Origin: Acidobacteriota bacterium
Lineage (GTDB): Bacteria > Acidobacteriota > Vicinamibacteria > Vicinamibacterales > 2-12-FULL-66-21
Direction: 5' to 3'
DNA length: 13,807 nucleotides
NCBI GenBank assembly: GCA_013362195.1
Contig: JABFWM010000506.1
Coordinates: 1-13,807 of the forward strand
The position numbers and the translations under genes are program-made. The notes below the pieces were generated by a model. The model was not told the DNA's origin. It made no database searches and worked only from the letters and a program-made list of their open reading frames with translations. Below, piece by piece: positions 1 to 9,554 of the stretch; the stretch's first letter is position 1; the number at the start of each line of letters is the position of its first letter.

Positions 1-1
1 A

Positions 2-1006
2 GCACCTCGGACCGTCGCGTCGGGCACGAACTGGTTCGTCAACTGGGCCGATGTCCCATCCGTCGTTCGACTCGCCGACGGCACGCTCGTCGGGCACTGG
101 CTGCAGAAAAGCGGACCCGACACCTATGCGTACGACGTCCGGCTCTCTTATTCACGCGACGACGGCAGGACATGGTCCGCATCGTTTAGTCCACACAGCG
201 ATGGTACGAAGACCGAGCACGGGTTCGCCTCCTTGTTCGAGATGCCCGGTGCAGGTCTGGGCCTCATCTGGCTCGACGGGCGGGGGACGAAGCCGGGACC
301 CGGTGAGGGCGGCCATGGTGCGGAACGCGGCGCGATGAGCGTCCGGTTCGCCGCGTTCGACTCGAACTGGAAGCAGACAGCCGAAGCACCTATCGATCTG
401 CGCGTCTGCGATTGTTGTCCGACGACGGCGGTCGTGACCGCCGAGGGCCCTGTCGCGGCCTTCCGGAACCGCACAGACGACGAGGTGCGGGACATTTACG
501 TGTCGCGCCTGGAGAACGGCACATGGACCGGGCCCGCAGCGGTGCATGTGGACGACTGGGCGATCAACGCGTGTCCGGTCAATGGTCCCATGCTGAGCGC
601 ACGCGGCCGCAACGTCGCCATCGCCTGGTTCACGGGCAAGAACGAACAGGGGCGGGCCTACGTGGCGTTCTCACACGATGCCGGCCGGACCTTCGGCGCG
701 CCCATTCGTCTCGACGACGCCGGCACACTGGGACGCGTGGACGTCGAGCTGATGCCGAACGGCTCCGCGGCCGCGAGCTGGATTGAGCTTGCCGATCGGC
801 GCGCGCAGTTCCGGGCGCGGCGCATCGAGCCTTCGGGCGCGCGATCGGCTTCGATAACGGTGTCCACGCTGTCCGGCGGCCGCGCCAGCGGCTACCCGCG
901 CATCGCATCGACTGACGACGAGATCGTCTTTGCCTGGACCGACAGCGTCGACGGACGATCGCAGGTGCAGACCGCGGTGACGCGGCTCCCTCGAACGATT
1001 CGGTAG
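2..1006 (+). CDS. Sialidase-superfamily (BNR/Asp-box) secreted protein, 5'-truncated
   Basis: The reading frame is open from base 2 to a TAG at 1004-1006, so the gene enters from the left and 334 C-terminal residues are visible. Two Asp-box-like motifs, SRDDGRTW (nt 152-175) and SHDAGRTF (nt 671-694), are the turn signatures of sialidase-type beta-propellers, and the spacing and the WLDGRG, RVDVELMPNG and FAWTDS segments fit repeated blades. A Cys cluster, VCDCCP (nt 404-421), and a further Cys in ACPVNGP look like family-specific features rather than parts of a classical neuraminidase, so glycoside hydrolase activity should not be assumed. Any signal peptide would lie outside the window. The gene converges on the minus-strand metal-type operon with only 4 bp between stop codons and no obvious terminator. 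Identification of the fold is fairly sure; the substrate is unknown. Confidence 0.75.
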   Translation, partial: APRTVASGTNWFVNWADVPSVVRLADGTLVGHWLQKSGPDTYAYDVRLSYSRDDGRTWSASFSPHSDGTKTEHGFASLFEMPGAGLGLIWLDGRGTKPGPGEGGHGAERGAMSVRFAAFDSNWKQTAEAPIDLRVCDCCPTTAVVTAEGPVAAFRNRTDDEVRDIYVSRLENGTWTGPAAVHVDDWAINACPVNGPMLSARGRNVAIAWFTGKNEQGRAYVAFSHDAGRTFGAPIRLDDAGTLGRVDVELMPNGSAAASWIELADRRAQFRARRIEPSGARSASITVSTLSGGRASGYPRIASTDDEIVFAWTDSVDGRSQVQTAVTRLPRTIR

Positions 1007-1010
1007 CGCC

Positions 1011-2360
1011 TTACATTCCCGCCTCGCCGGGACGCACCGTCAGAAACACGCCGAACCCGATGTTGACGCGGTGACCGTACAGGGACTTGAGGGATTCCGG
1101 CACGATGCCGGCTGATACTCCCGCCCCGATGCCAGGTTTCAATCCCTGCCACGTGCCAAGGTAGCGCGTGTATCCGCTCTCGATCTTTGCGATGGTGTAC
1201 AGCTCGGACGATTCGACCGCGAGATCGTGACCGGACTTGCGGGAGAGCTCGAACCGGCCGGACCACGTATCGCGCCCGTCGAGCGTGGCGCTCGTCTCGG
1301 CGAGCAACGCATTCGTTCCCGGGCTGCCGGGCTCCTGATTGCGTCCCCAGCCGATCGTCGCCGCCCAGATGCTGCCTGCGCGCAGCATGCGGTGATAGGT
1401 GGCGGACGCCGTCACCCGATCCACGTCGATCCGCGGTTCGCCGTCATGGCCGGCTTCGGCCTCCGCCAGCCGGCCCGCCGAGACTTGCACGGCCCATCGA
1501 TTGGTCGGCAGGAACCAGACCCGCCCGGACCAGGAATCGAGCGCACCGAAGTCGAAATTCGTACGGTGCTCGTCGGGCTCGCGGCCGTTGACGACCGAGG
1601 TCTCCGCTTTCCAGCGCTTCCCGTAGACGCCACCCGTGACGACGCCGTAGGTGATGTGCGTGGCGTCGAACCAGTGGTGCGTGGTCGGCGCGAGCGGGCT
1701 GGGCATCGCCGAGATGCGATGGGGAAACGCCGTCGGGCCGAGAGCAGGCTCGCCTGCCGGACCGCCATACAGCTGCAGCCGGATGTCGCCAACGAGCGGA
1801 CGGTCGTATGTGGCGGCGAGCTCCATGACGAGATCGTGCGGGTGCTGTCGATCGTGGATGGCCGCGCCGTCGCAGACCTCGCCTGACGCGAGCAGGTCGG
1901 GATAGCCGCACCCGCGGATCGTCCACGGCTCGAGGCTGATCATGCCGCGCAGGCCCAGGTGCCCGGTGCCGATGCTGCGGTCCGCCATGCCCATGACCCA
2001 GTTGATGCTTCCGGCCTGGTCGCTGCCGCGGTCGCCCGATTCGTGCAGATACTGCAGGAACGCGTTCCCGTGCGCCATGAGCGTCCACGAACCGGCCTGC
2101 CGGTGAATCGCGTACATCGGCGTTTCGTCCGGCAGCCACGATGTGCCGGACGCCTCTCGTGCCGACGGCATCGACATCTCGTGGTCATGCTCCATCTGCG
2201 TGTGCTGCATCTGTTGCATGTCGTGCTGCTGCGACGGCCCCGTCGCAGCGGGCGGGTGCTGCTGATCACCATCCGGGAACTGCGCGCCGGCCGGAGCCGC
2301 ACCGAGCACCGCCGTCGTGAACACTCCAACACAGGCTGACAAAAAGACACGCGTAGACAT
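1011..2360 (-). CDS. Exported His/Met-rich probable outer-membrane beta-barrel protein
   Basis: This 449-residue protein starts with a clear signal peptide (MSTRVFLSAC to the AGA-Q junction near residue 27). It is followed by a low-complexity Gln/His/Met segment (about residues 33-64, including QQHDMQQMQH and MEHDHEMSM) of the kind that binds Cu or Ag in periplasmic resistance proteins. From about residue 80 the sequence is rich in alternating aromatic and hydrophobic beta-strand stretches (SWTLMAHGNAFLQYL, GHLGLRGMISLEPW, RVWFLPTNRWAVQVSAGRL), compatible with an outer-membrane barrel. A conserved-looking DRQHPHD motif lies at residues 170-176. I do not recognise a named family. It is the second gene of a unit with the Cys/His-rich small protein 57 bp upstream. 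A metal-related role is inferred from composition and context. The ATG is preceded by an AGGGG at rather short spacing. Confidence 0.72.
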   Translation of the reverse strand: MSTRVFLSACVGVFTTAVLGAAPAGAQFPDGDQQHPPAATGPSQQHDMQQMQHTQMEHDHEMSMPSAREASGTSWLPDETPMYAIHRQAGSWTLMAHGNAFLQYLHESGDRGSDQAGSINWVMGMADRSIGTGHLGLRGMISLEPWTIRGCGYPDLLASGEVCDGAAIHDRQHPHDLVMELAATYDRPLVGDIRLQLYGGPAGEPALGPTAFPHRISAMPSPLAPTTHHWFDATHITYGVVTGGVYGKRWKAETSVVNGREPDEHRTNFDFGALDSWSGRVWFLPTNRWAVQVSAGRLAEAEAGHDGEPRIDVDRVTASATYHRMLRAGSIWAATIGWGRNQEPGSPGTNALLAETSATLDGRDTWSGRFELSRKSGHDLAVESSELYTIAKIESGYTRYLGTWQGLKPGIGAGVSAGIVPESLKSLYGHRVNIGFGVFLTVRPGEAGM

Positions 2361-2417
2361 ACACCCCTGCTCTCGAGAAACGGACTGAAACGGAGCTTGT
2401 GCGCGGAGAGCGGGGTT

Positions 2418-2825
2418 TCAGATGCGGAGTGGACGAGCGATGCGGATCTCGAGCCGATCCGGCAAGGTCGATCGACGCGGCTGTTCGAGCGTTGACGCGC
2501 GCACGAGGACGACATCCGGGACCGGTGGGCCTGCCGCGGCGATTGGCAGCGCATCGTTCGAAGTCCGAGCTGCCGCGACGGTGGCGGCCGTCGCCGCTGC
2601 ATGGTGATCGCACGAGGGTGCGTGCGAGCCGAGGTGGCGGAGCGCCGACGCCGTTTCGTGACAGGCGCCGTCCGCCGCCGTCGCGTGGTGACTCGTCGGG
2701 TGCATGTGATGCCCGGCACCCGCGTGCGATGCCATCGAGGCGCACGCGATCTGGCATGCCGCCAGTGCCACGGGCGCTCCGGCCATCGCCAGGGCCACCA
2801 CGAGCGAACAGAGCCGCCTGACCAT
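2418..2825 (-). CDS. Small exported Cys/His-rich protein, probable metal binding
   Basis: This is a 135-residue protein with an N-terminal signal sequence (MVRRLCSLVVALAMAGAPVALA). It is followed by a Cys/His-rich stretch: C24-x3-C28, HH at 39-40, H42, HH at 46-47, C55-H56, H64, H68, C72-x-HH (74-75). The second half is Ala/Pro-rich and carries no recognised domain. The ligand density suggests a periplasmic metal-binding or metal-sensing peptide, but this is inference. It is the first gene of a two-gene unit with the His/Met-rich barrel protein. A promoter-like TATACT sits only 6 bp before the ATG, so the message may be leaderless. No Shine-Dalgarno sequence is visible, in keeping with that. 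It runs over the antisense of no other credible gene. Confidence 0.65.
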   Translation of the reverse strand: MVRRLCSLVVALAMAGAPVALAACQIACASMASHAGAGHHMHPTSHHATAADGACHETASALRHLGSHAPSCDHHAAATAATVAAARTSNDALPIAAAGPPVPDVVLVRASTLEQPRRSTLPDRLEIRIARPLRI

Positions 2826-2831
2826 CGATCG

Positions 2832-2863
2832 AGTATACCCGCACGACGGAGTCGCCCTGTACA
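2832..2863 (-). promoter_or_regulatory. Candidate promoter of the Cys/His-rich operon, 20-bp spacer
   Basis: On the minus strand a TATACT -10 hexamer (2837-2832) lies 6 bp before the ATG of the small Cys/His-rich gene, which puts the expected transcription start at or next to the A of the ATG. The best -35-like hexamer is TGTACA (2863-2858), inside the palindrome CTGTACAG, separated by 20 bp. That is longer than the usual 17 bp and matches the 19-20 bp spacers of promoters activated by MerR-family metal sensors. The regulator is not in the window. The -10 is a good match; the -35 and the regulatory reading are tentative. Confidence 0.4.
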
Positions 2864-2864
2864 G

Positions 2865-2888
2865 CTCGCCGCGCCGGAGTGCGGCGAG
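2865..2888. terminator. GC-rich hairpin, possible terminator of the ispH unit
   Basis: A perfect 8-bp inverted repeat, CTCGCCGC (2865-2872) and GCGGCGAG (2881-2888), encloses an 8-nt loop. It lies about 50 bp beyond the stop codon of the minus-strand membrane protein and just upstream of the promoter for the next minus-strand gene, where a terminator would be expected. It has no T-tract on either side, so intrinsic termination is doubtful; it could instead be a regulatory structure. Confidence 0.35.
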
Positions 2889-2936
2889 GCGCAGATGGTG
2901 TGAGGAGCCGTCGATCGATGGAAGGTCGTCGATCGT

Positions 2937-3617
2937 TCAGGCGGCGATTCGCGGCCGCACGCGGCGCGCCAGATCGGCGACGGGGACCGCGATGAGCGCG
3001 ATGGCGATCAGGAACACCGCCCAGTTGAACGAGGTCGGCACCACGATCGTCGTGTGGTCGCCGCCGCGCGAGAGGGCGTGCAACGCGTCGGCCATGAACA
3101 CGTACAGCGCGAGCGCGATGCCCAGGCAGGCCGAGGGCCACCACGGAGACGTCCGTGGATGATCGATGCCCGGCTCGTGCCCCGCGACGAGCACTCCCCA
3201 CACGATCATCAGGACCGCAATGGACACCGGGGCGAGCACCGGACCCCACCACGGCAGCGGCAGCAGAAACAGCAGGTCCCAGTCGAGCAGCGACGTCGGC
3301 CAGCCGCACATCACGCGCAGGAACGCGTAATACAGCACGTCCCAGACCCCGAAGGCGATCGCCGTGTACGCGATCCGGCTGCGCAGCGCGCCCCCGGCCA
3401 GCCAGCCAATCGCGAACAGCATGACCAGCGTCGCGGCCTCGCGTACCAGTTCGACCGCCCCCAGCGCCGCGGGCATCGCGAGCGGACCCGTCCGGGCCGG
3501 ATCGATGCCGCCGACCAGGACGCGCAGGTAGTAGACACACGCCGATTCGACCCACGCCATCCCGATCGCGTACATGACGACGAGCAGCACACGCCCGCGA
3601 GCGGTTGCCGGGATCAT
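2937..3617 (-). CDS. Six-helix integral membrane protein of unknown function, coupled to ispH
   Basis: The start is the ATG at 3617-3615, which shares ATGA with the ispH stop (TGA 3616-3614), a classic translational-coupling overlap. The product is 226 residues. About six hydrophobic segments are visible: VLLVVMYAIGMAWVESA, AATLVMLFAIGWLAG, YTAIAFGVWDVLYYAF, PVSIAVLMIVWGVLVAG, CLGIALALYVFMADAL and FNWAVFLIAIALIAVPV. Between helices 3 and 4 is a Trp/Asp-rich stretch with DWDLLFLLPLPWWGPVL. I do not recognise a named family or any catalytic motif. The overlap with ispH suggests co-expression; whether it acts on isoprenoids is not shown. A longer reading frame in the same phase runs up through ispH to 4640, but it is the shadow of ispH and is not used here. 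Confidence 0.7.
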   Translation of the reverse strand: MIPATARGRVLLVVMYAIGMAWVESACVYYLRVLVGGIDPARTGPLAMPAALGAVELVREAATLVMLFAIGWLAGGALRSRIAYTAIAFGVWDVLYYAFLRVMCGWPTSLLDWDLLFLLPLPWWGPVLAPVSIAVLMIVWGVLVAGHEPGIDHPRTSPWWPSACLGIALALYVFMADALHALSRGGDHTTIVVPTSFNWAVFLIAIALIAVPVADLARRVRPRIAA

Positions 3618-4483
3618 CGCGCCCGCTCCGTTGCCGCGACCGGGCCGGCGCCGGCCAGCATCCGGATGTGGCGCTCGACCCGATCGACGACGTCGCCGGG
3701 TGTCGAGGTGCCGGCGGTGATGCCCACCACCGCCGCGCTCGCGAACCATGCCGGATCGAGGTCGGCTTCCGACTGCGCGTGATGGACCCGCGCGCAGTGG
3801 CGGCGGCACGTGCTGACCAGCTCCCGGGTGTTGTTGCTGTTGGCGCCGCCAATCACGACCACCACGTCGGAGCGGCGCGCCAGATCGATCGCCGCGCTCT
3901 GCCGCTGCTTCGTGGGCAGGCAGACCGTGTCGATGAAGCGCACGTCGGACTCGGGGAAGCGGCGCCTGATCAGCGTGACGAGCTGCCGGACGCGATCGAT
4001 GGGCTGCGTGGTCTGCGCCGCGACCCCGAGGCGCGGCCGTTCGGGCAGCTGCTCGACGTCGCGCTCGTCGAGGATCACGTCGAAGGCGTCCAGATCCTCG
4101 GTGAGGCCGCGCACCTCCACGTGCGCGCGCTGACCGATGATGACGGGATGATACCCGTCGCGGATGAGCGCCCGAATGGCTCGATGCGCCACATGGACGA
4201 GAGGGCACGTCGCTTCGACGACCTCCACGCCGAGCGCGCGCGTGCCGGCGAGGCGCCGCGCCGACGCGCCGTGGGCGGTGATCATCACCACCGGCGTCGT
4301 CACCTGCGCGGGCTCCTCGACGGTGACGATGCCGCGGGCGCGGAGCGTCGCCAGTACCGAGGCGTTGTGCACCAGGTCGCCGAGAATCGTGAGCGGCGCG
4401 TGGGTGGCGTGCTCGAGCGCCAGGTCGATGGCGTCGCGGACGCCGAAACACATGCCGAGATGTTGTGCGCGGATGACATCCAT
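3614..4483 (-). CDS. ispH: 4-hydroxy-3-methylbut-2-enyl diphosphate reductase
   Basis: IspH/LytB uses a [4Fe-4S] cluster to reduce HMBPP to IPP and DMAPP, the last step of the cytoplasmic MEP isoprenoid pathway. The 289-residue product has the three cluster cysteines in family context: C12 (GMCFGV), C93 (ATCPLV) and C188 (DTVCLPT). Substrate-pocket residues are also present: H39 (DLVHN), H71 (AHGAS), H121 and E123 (AHVEV), T158, S216 and N218 (NSNNT), and S260 (TSTP). The second Ser of the usual SSN triad is Asn (N217), a variable position in the family. Length is typical. The ATG at 4483 places the first Cys at residue 12, as in E. coli, and has GGAGGT (4500-4495) 11 nt upstream. It overlaps the downstream membrane protein by 4 bp. 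Upstream lies a divergent intergenic region with a perfect 6-9-6 dyad. Confidence 0.95.
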   Translation of the reverse strand: MDVIRAQHLGMCFGVRDAIDLALEHATHAPLTILGDLVHNASVLATLRARGIVTVEEPAQVTTPVVMITAHGASARRLAGTRALGVEVVEATCPLVHVAHRAIRALIRDGYHPVIIGQRAHVEVRGLTEDLDAFDVILDERDVEQLPERPRLGVAAQTTQPIDRVRQLVTLIRRRFPESDVRFIDTVCLPTKQRQSAAIDLARRSDVVVVIGGANSNNTRELVSTCRRHCARVHHAQSEADLDPAWFASAAVVGITAGTSTPGDVVDRVERHIRMLAGAGPVAATERAR

Positions 4484-4503
4484 GATCCCGCGAGACCTCC
4501 GAA

Positions 4504-4524
4504 TAACTTGGGATCGTAAAGTTA
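4504..4524. promoter_or_regulatory. Operator-like dyad upstream of ispH
   Basis: TAACTT (4504-4509) and AAGTTA (4519-4524) form a perfect inverted repeat with a 9-bp spacer. They sit in an AT-rich island immediately upstream of the ispH Shine-Dalgarno, where the ispH promoter must lie. The geometry suits a dimeric transcription factor. No regulator is encoded nearby, so the factor is unknown. Confidence 0.35.
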
Positions 4525-4658
4525 ATGGGTGTCGCTGTCAAGCGCGATGCGTCGATCGGGCGGCGCCGCGCGACCTCCAGCGCTCCTGCGCGCCGCCGGA
4601 TTCTCGAGGTGTGCGGCGAAGGCCTGGCGGGTTCATGCATCCGGCAGGGTGGTTCGGA

Positions 4659-4664
4659 TACACT
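4659..4664 (+). promoter_or_regulatory. Possible -10 element for the nucleotidyltransferase-uvrA pair
   Basis: TACACT lies 20 bp before the ATG at 4685, which would put the transcription start about 13 nt upstream of the codon. No convincing -35 sequence is seen at 16-18 bp. GAGG at 4676-4679 would then serve as a weak ribosome binding site. Confidence 0.25.
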
Positions 4665-4684
4665 TTGGCGCCACCGAGGCGCGC

Positions 4685-5606
4685 ATGGCCACCGCAGCCC
4701 TCCAGAAGAAGTACACCGCCGCCCTCGACGCCCTGATCGCGGAGATCAAGGACGATCGCTCGATTCTCGCCGCGATTCTCTGCGGCAGCCTGTCGCACGA
4801 TACCGTGTGGGCGAAATCGGACATCGATCTCGTGCTCGTGACGGTGGACGATCGCAAGGTCCCGGCCGGCAGCCACGCGCTCTACGCCGACGGCGTGAAC
4901 GTGCACGCGATGCTGGTACCGCGCGCGGAGTTCCGGCGGATGGTCGAGGGCTCGGCCCGCAATTCCTTCATGCACGCGTTCCTGACGAAGGGGCGGCTCC
5001 TCTACACGCACGATCCGACGATCGGGGATCTGTGTGCCGCGCTCTCGAGCATCGGCGAGCGCGACACCGAGGTGCAGCTGCTGCGGGCGGCGACCGGGGC
5101 GCTTCCGGCGATTGACAAGGCGCACAAGTGGTTCGTCACCAGGGGGGACCTGGAGTACACCGCACTCTGGATCCTCTACGCCGCGAACGCGCTGGCGCGG
5201 GTCGAGGTCGTCAGCCGGCGGCTGCTCGCGGATCGCGAGGCGCTGCCGCAGGCGCTGACGGTGAACCCGTCGTTCTTCAAGATCATCTACACCGATCTGC
5301 TCAACGCGAAGAAGACGCGCACGGCGGTGCAGGACGCGCTGGACGCCGTCGACCGCTACCTCGCCGAGCGCGAGCGCTCGCTGTTTGCGCTCGTCCTCGA
5401 CTACCTGCGCGAGGCCGGCGAGGCCCGATCCGCAACCGAGATCGAGGCGCACTTCACACGCAACCTCGACGTCAGCGGCGTGCTCGCCGCCTGCGAGTAC
5501 CTCGCGGACCGCGGCCTGATCGCGAAGGTCTCCACCCCCGTGCACCTGACCAGGAAGAGCAACATCGCGGTGCAGGAGCTCGCGTTCTACCTTGCCGACG
5601 TGCGCG

Positions 5607-5617
<11 letters not shown>
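4685..5617 (+). CDS. Nucleotidyltransferase-fold protein with C-terminal helical/winged-helix-like region
   Basis: The 310-residue product has the polymerase-beta-like nucleotidyltransferase signature near its N-terminus: G34-S35, then S45-D46-I47-D48-L49, where the two Asp residues would bind the catalytic metals. The middle (about 120-220) is helical and the end (ALVLDYLREAG to IAVQELAFYL) resembles a helix-turn-helix or winged-helix module. The substrate is unknown: candidates are aminoglycoside-type adenylylation or modification of protein or RNA. The frame opens further upstream to 4529, but that extension is Arg/Ala-rich with no motif, and the ATG at 4685 has GAGG 5 nt upstream, so I chose 4685. 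Its TAG stop lies inside the start of the uvrA frame (11-bp overlap from the ATG at 5607), so the two are probably co-transcribed and coupled. Confidence 0.78.
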
Positions 5618-8484
<2,867 letters not shown>

Positions 8485-8507
<23 letters not shown>

Positions 8508-9333
8508 GGCGCGGGCGCTTGATGTCCCACGCCAGGCCGAGCGCCTGCAGCGTGCGGATGCCGATCCAGTTGACGTCGACCTCGTACCACGCCAGCCCGT
8601 GGCGGGCGCTCGTCGGATGCGCGTGGTGGTTGTTGTGCCAGCCCTCGCCGAACGTGAGCAGCGCGACCCACCAGTTGTTGGTCGAATCATCGCGCGTCTC
8701 GAACCGCCGCGATCCCCACTTGTGCGTGGCGGAGTTGACGAGCCACGTCGCATGCAGGCCGACGGTCGCCCGGAAGAAGATGCCCCAGAGCACGTAGGGC
8801 ACGCCGCCGTAGGCGAGCAGCGCAAGGCCGACGATCACGTTCGACGTCCAGTGCCAGCGTGAGAGCGCGACCTGCACGGGATCGCGGACGAGATCCGGCA
8901 CGTAGCGCGCCAGCACCGCGGCATCGTGGTGCAGCCCCTCGCCGGTGAGGATCCATCCCATGTGCGCCCACCACGTGCCTTCGCGGGGCGTGTGCGGATC
9001 GCCCTCGACGTCGGAATGCTGATGGTGAATGCGGTGCGTGGCGACCCAGAAGATCGGCCCGCCCTCGAGCGCCAGCGTGCCGCACCAGGTCAACAGGTAT
9101 TCGATGGAGTTATACGTCTTGTAGGCGCGGTGCGTGAGCAGCCGGTGGTAGCACATGCCGATCCCGAGCATGCCGGCCACGCAGTAGAGCAGCACCGCGG
9201 CGATGATCGCGCCGCGATCGACGAAGAACAGGGCCGCGACCGCGCCGGCGTGACAGCCGATCATCGCGACCGCGGTGATGACGTTCACCCCTCGTTGGCC
9301 CCGGCGTCCATACTGCAGCGTCCGTCCGTCCAT
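8485..9333 (-). CDS. Membrane fatty-acid (acyl-CoA-type) desaturase
   Basis: The 282-residue product belongs to the di-iron membrane desaturases that insert a cis double bond, usually delta-9, into acyl chains. All three His boxes are present: HRLLTH (63-68), HRIHH (100-104, followed by H106) and HNNHH (233-237). Hydrophobic segments lie at about 18-37, 42-60, 78-96, 163-180 and 181-198, matching the four-helix topology with His boxes on the cytoplasmic face. Family landmarks include GIGMCYHRLLTHR, the Asp/Glu-rich DVEGDPHTP and TFGEGWHNNHHAHP. The ATG at 9333 has GAGGA 6 nt upstream, which supports the start. Its last 23 bp overlap the convergent uvrA 3' end. It may adjust membrane fluidity. 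Whether the donor is acyl-CoA, acyl-ACP or phospholipid cannot be told. Confidence 0.93.
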
Positions 9334-9448
9334 CGCGCGTCCTCGGACGCGACCATATCAACCGCGGGACGGACTGACTGTAATACTTCTGTCATTCGCG
9401 CAGCTCTTCGAGTGCGCCGCACCTGCGCAAGCACAGGCTTCCGCCGCC

Positions 9449-9454
9449 TATACT
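9449..9454 (+). promoter_or_regulatory. Candidate -10 element of the DUF6454-like gene
   Basis: TATACT matches the -10 consensus except at one position and would start transcription near 9461, giving a leader of about 95 nt before the chosen ATG. No clear -35 hexamer is seen at 16-18 bp. The same TATACT hexamer is used in the candidate promoter at 2837-2832. Confidence 0.35.
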
Positions 9455-9480
9455 GACCGCGGCGAGATGCCTCAACCACC

Positions 9481-9500
9481 ACGGATGAACACGGATGAGC
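9481..9500 (+). repeat. Tandem 10-bp repeat ACGGATGARC
   Basis: Two adjacent copies, ACGGATGAAC (9481-9490) and ACGGATGAGC (9491-9500), differ at one base. The motif resembles CACGGATGAACACGGATG-type intergenic sequences that recur in some high-GC environmental genomes (recollection, not searched). An ATG at 9495 falls inside the second copy, which argues against using it as the gene start. Confidence 0.6.
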
Positions 9501-9542
9501 GTCACGCCGCACGCACCCGTGCGGCGAGACGTGCAGATGCGC

Positions 9543-9549
9543 GGTGATC
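9543..9549 (+). promoter_or_regulatory. Shine-Dalgarno fixing the start of the DUF6454-like gene
   Basis: GGTGATC is complementary to the GATCACC part of the conserved 16S rRNA 3' end and lies 5 nt before the ATG at 9555. That ATG begins directly with a signal peptide, while the upstream ATGs at 9495 and 9537 lack both features. Confidence 0.5.
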
Positions 9550-9554
9550 AGCAG

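Larger units (their letters stand above)
9334..9554. other. Divergent intergenic region, desaturase / secreted protein
   Basis: This 221-bp stretch lies between divergent genes. It holds the desaturase ribosome binding site (GAGGA, 9344-9340), a TATACT -10 candidate for the plus-strand gene, a tandem 10-bp repeat and the plus-strand Shine-Dalgarno. No RNA gene or convincing small gene was seen. A 26-codon frame from 9467 to 9547 is mostly repeat-derived and is not called. Confidence 0.5.

Noticed and set aside
2266..3852. A 528-codon minus-strand frame
   Set aside because: It overlaps three supported genes, is very Arg-rich and has no motif: a high-GC shadow frame.
2937..4640. A 567-codon minus-strand reading frame suggesting a fusion protein
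   Set aside because: Its upper two thirds are Arg/His-rich antisense-type sequence over ispH, which is convincing in another frame; only the part from 3617 down is membrane-protein-like.
9495..9554. Upstream ATG starts for the DUF6454-like gene
   Set aside because: The ATG at 9495 lies within a tandem repeat, and neither it nor 9537 precedes the signal peptide directly or has a ribosome binding site.
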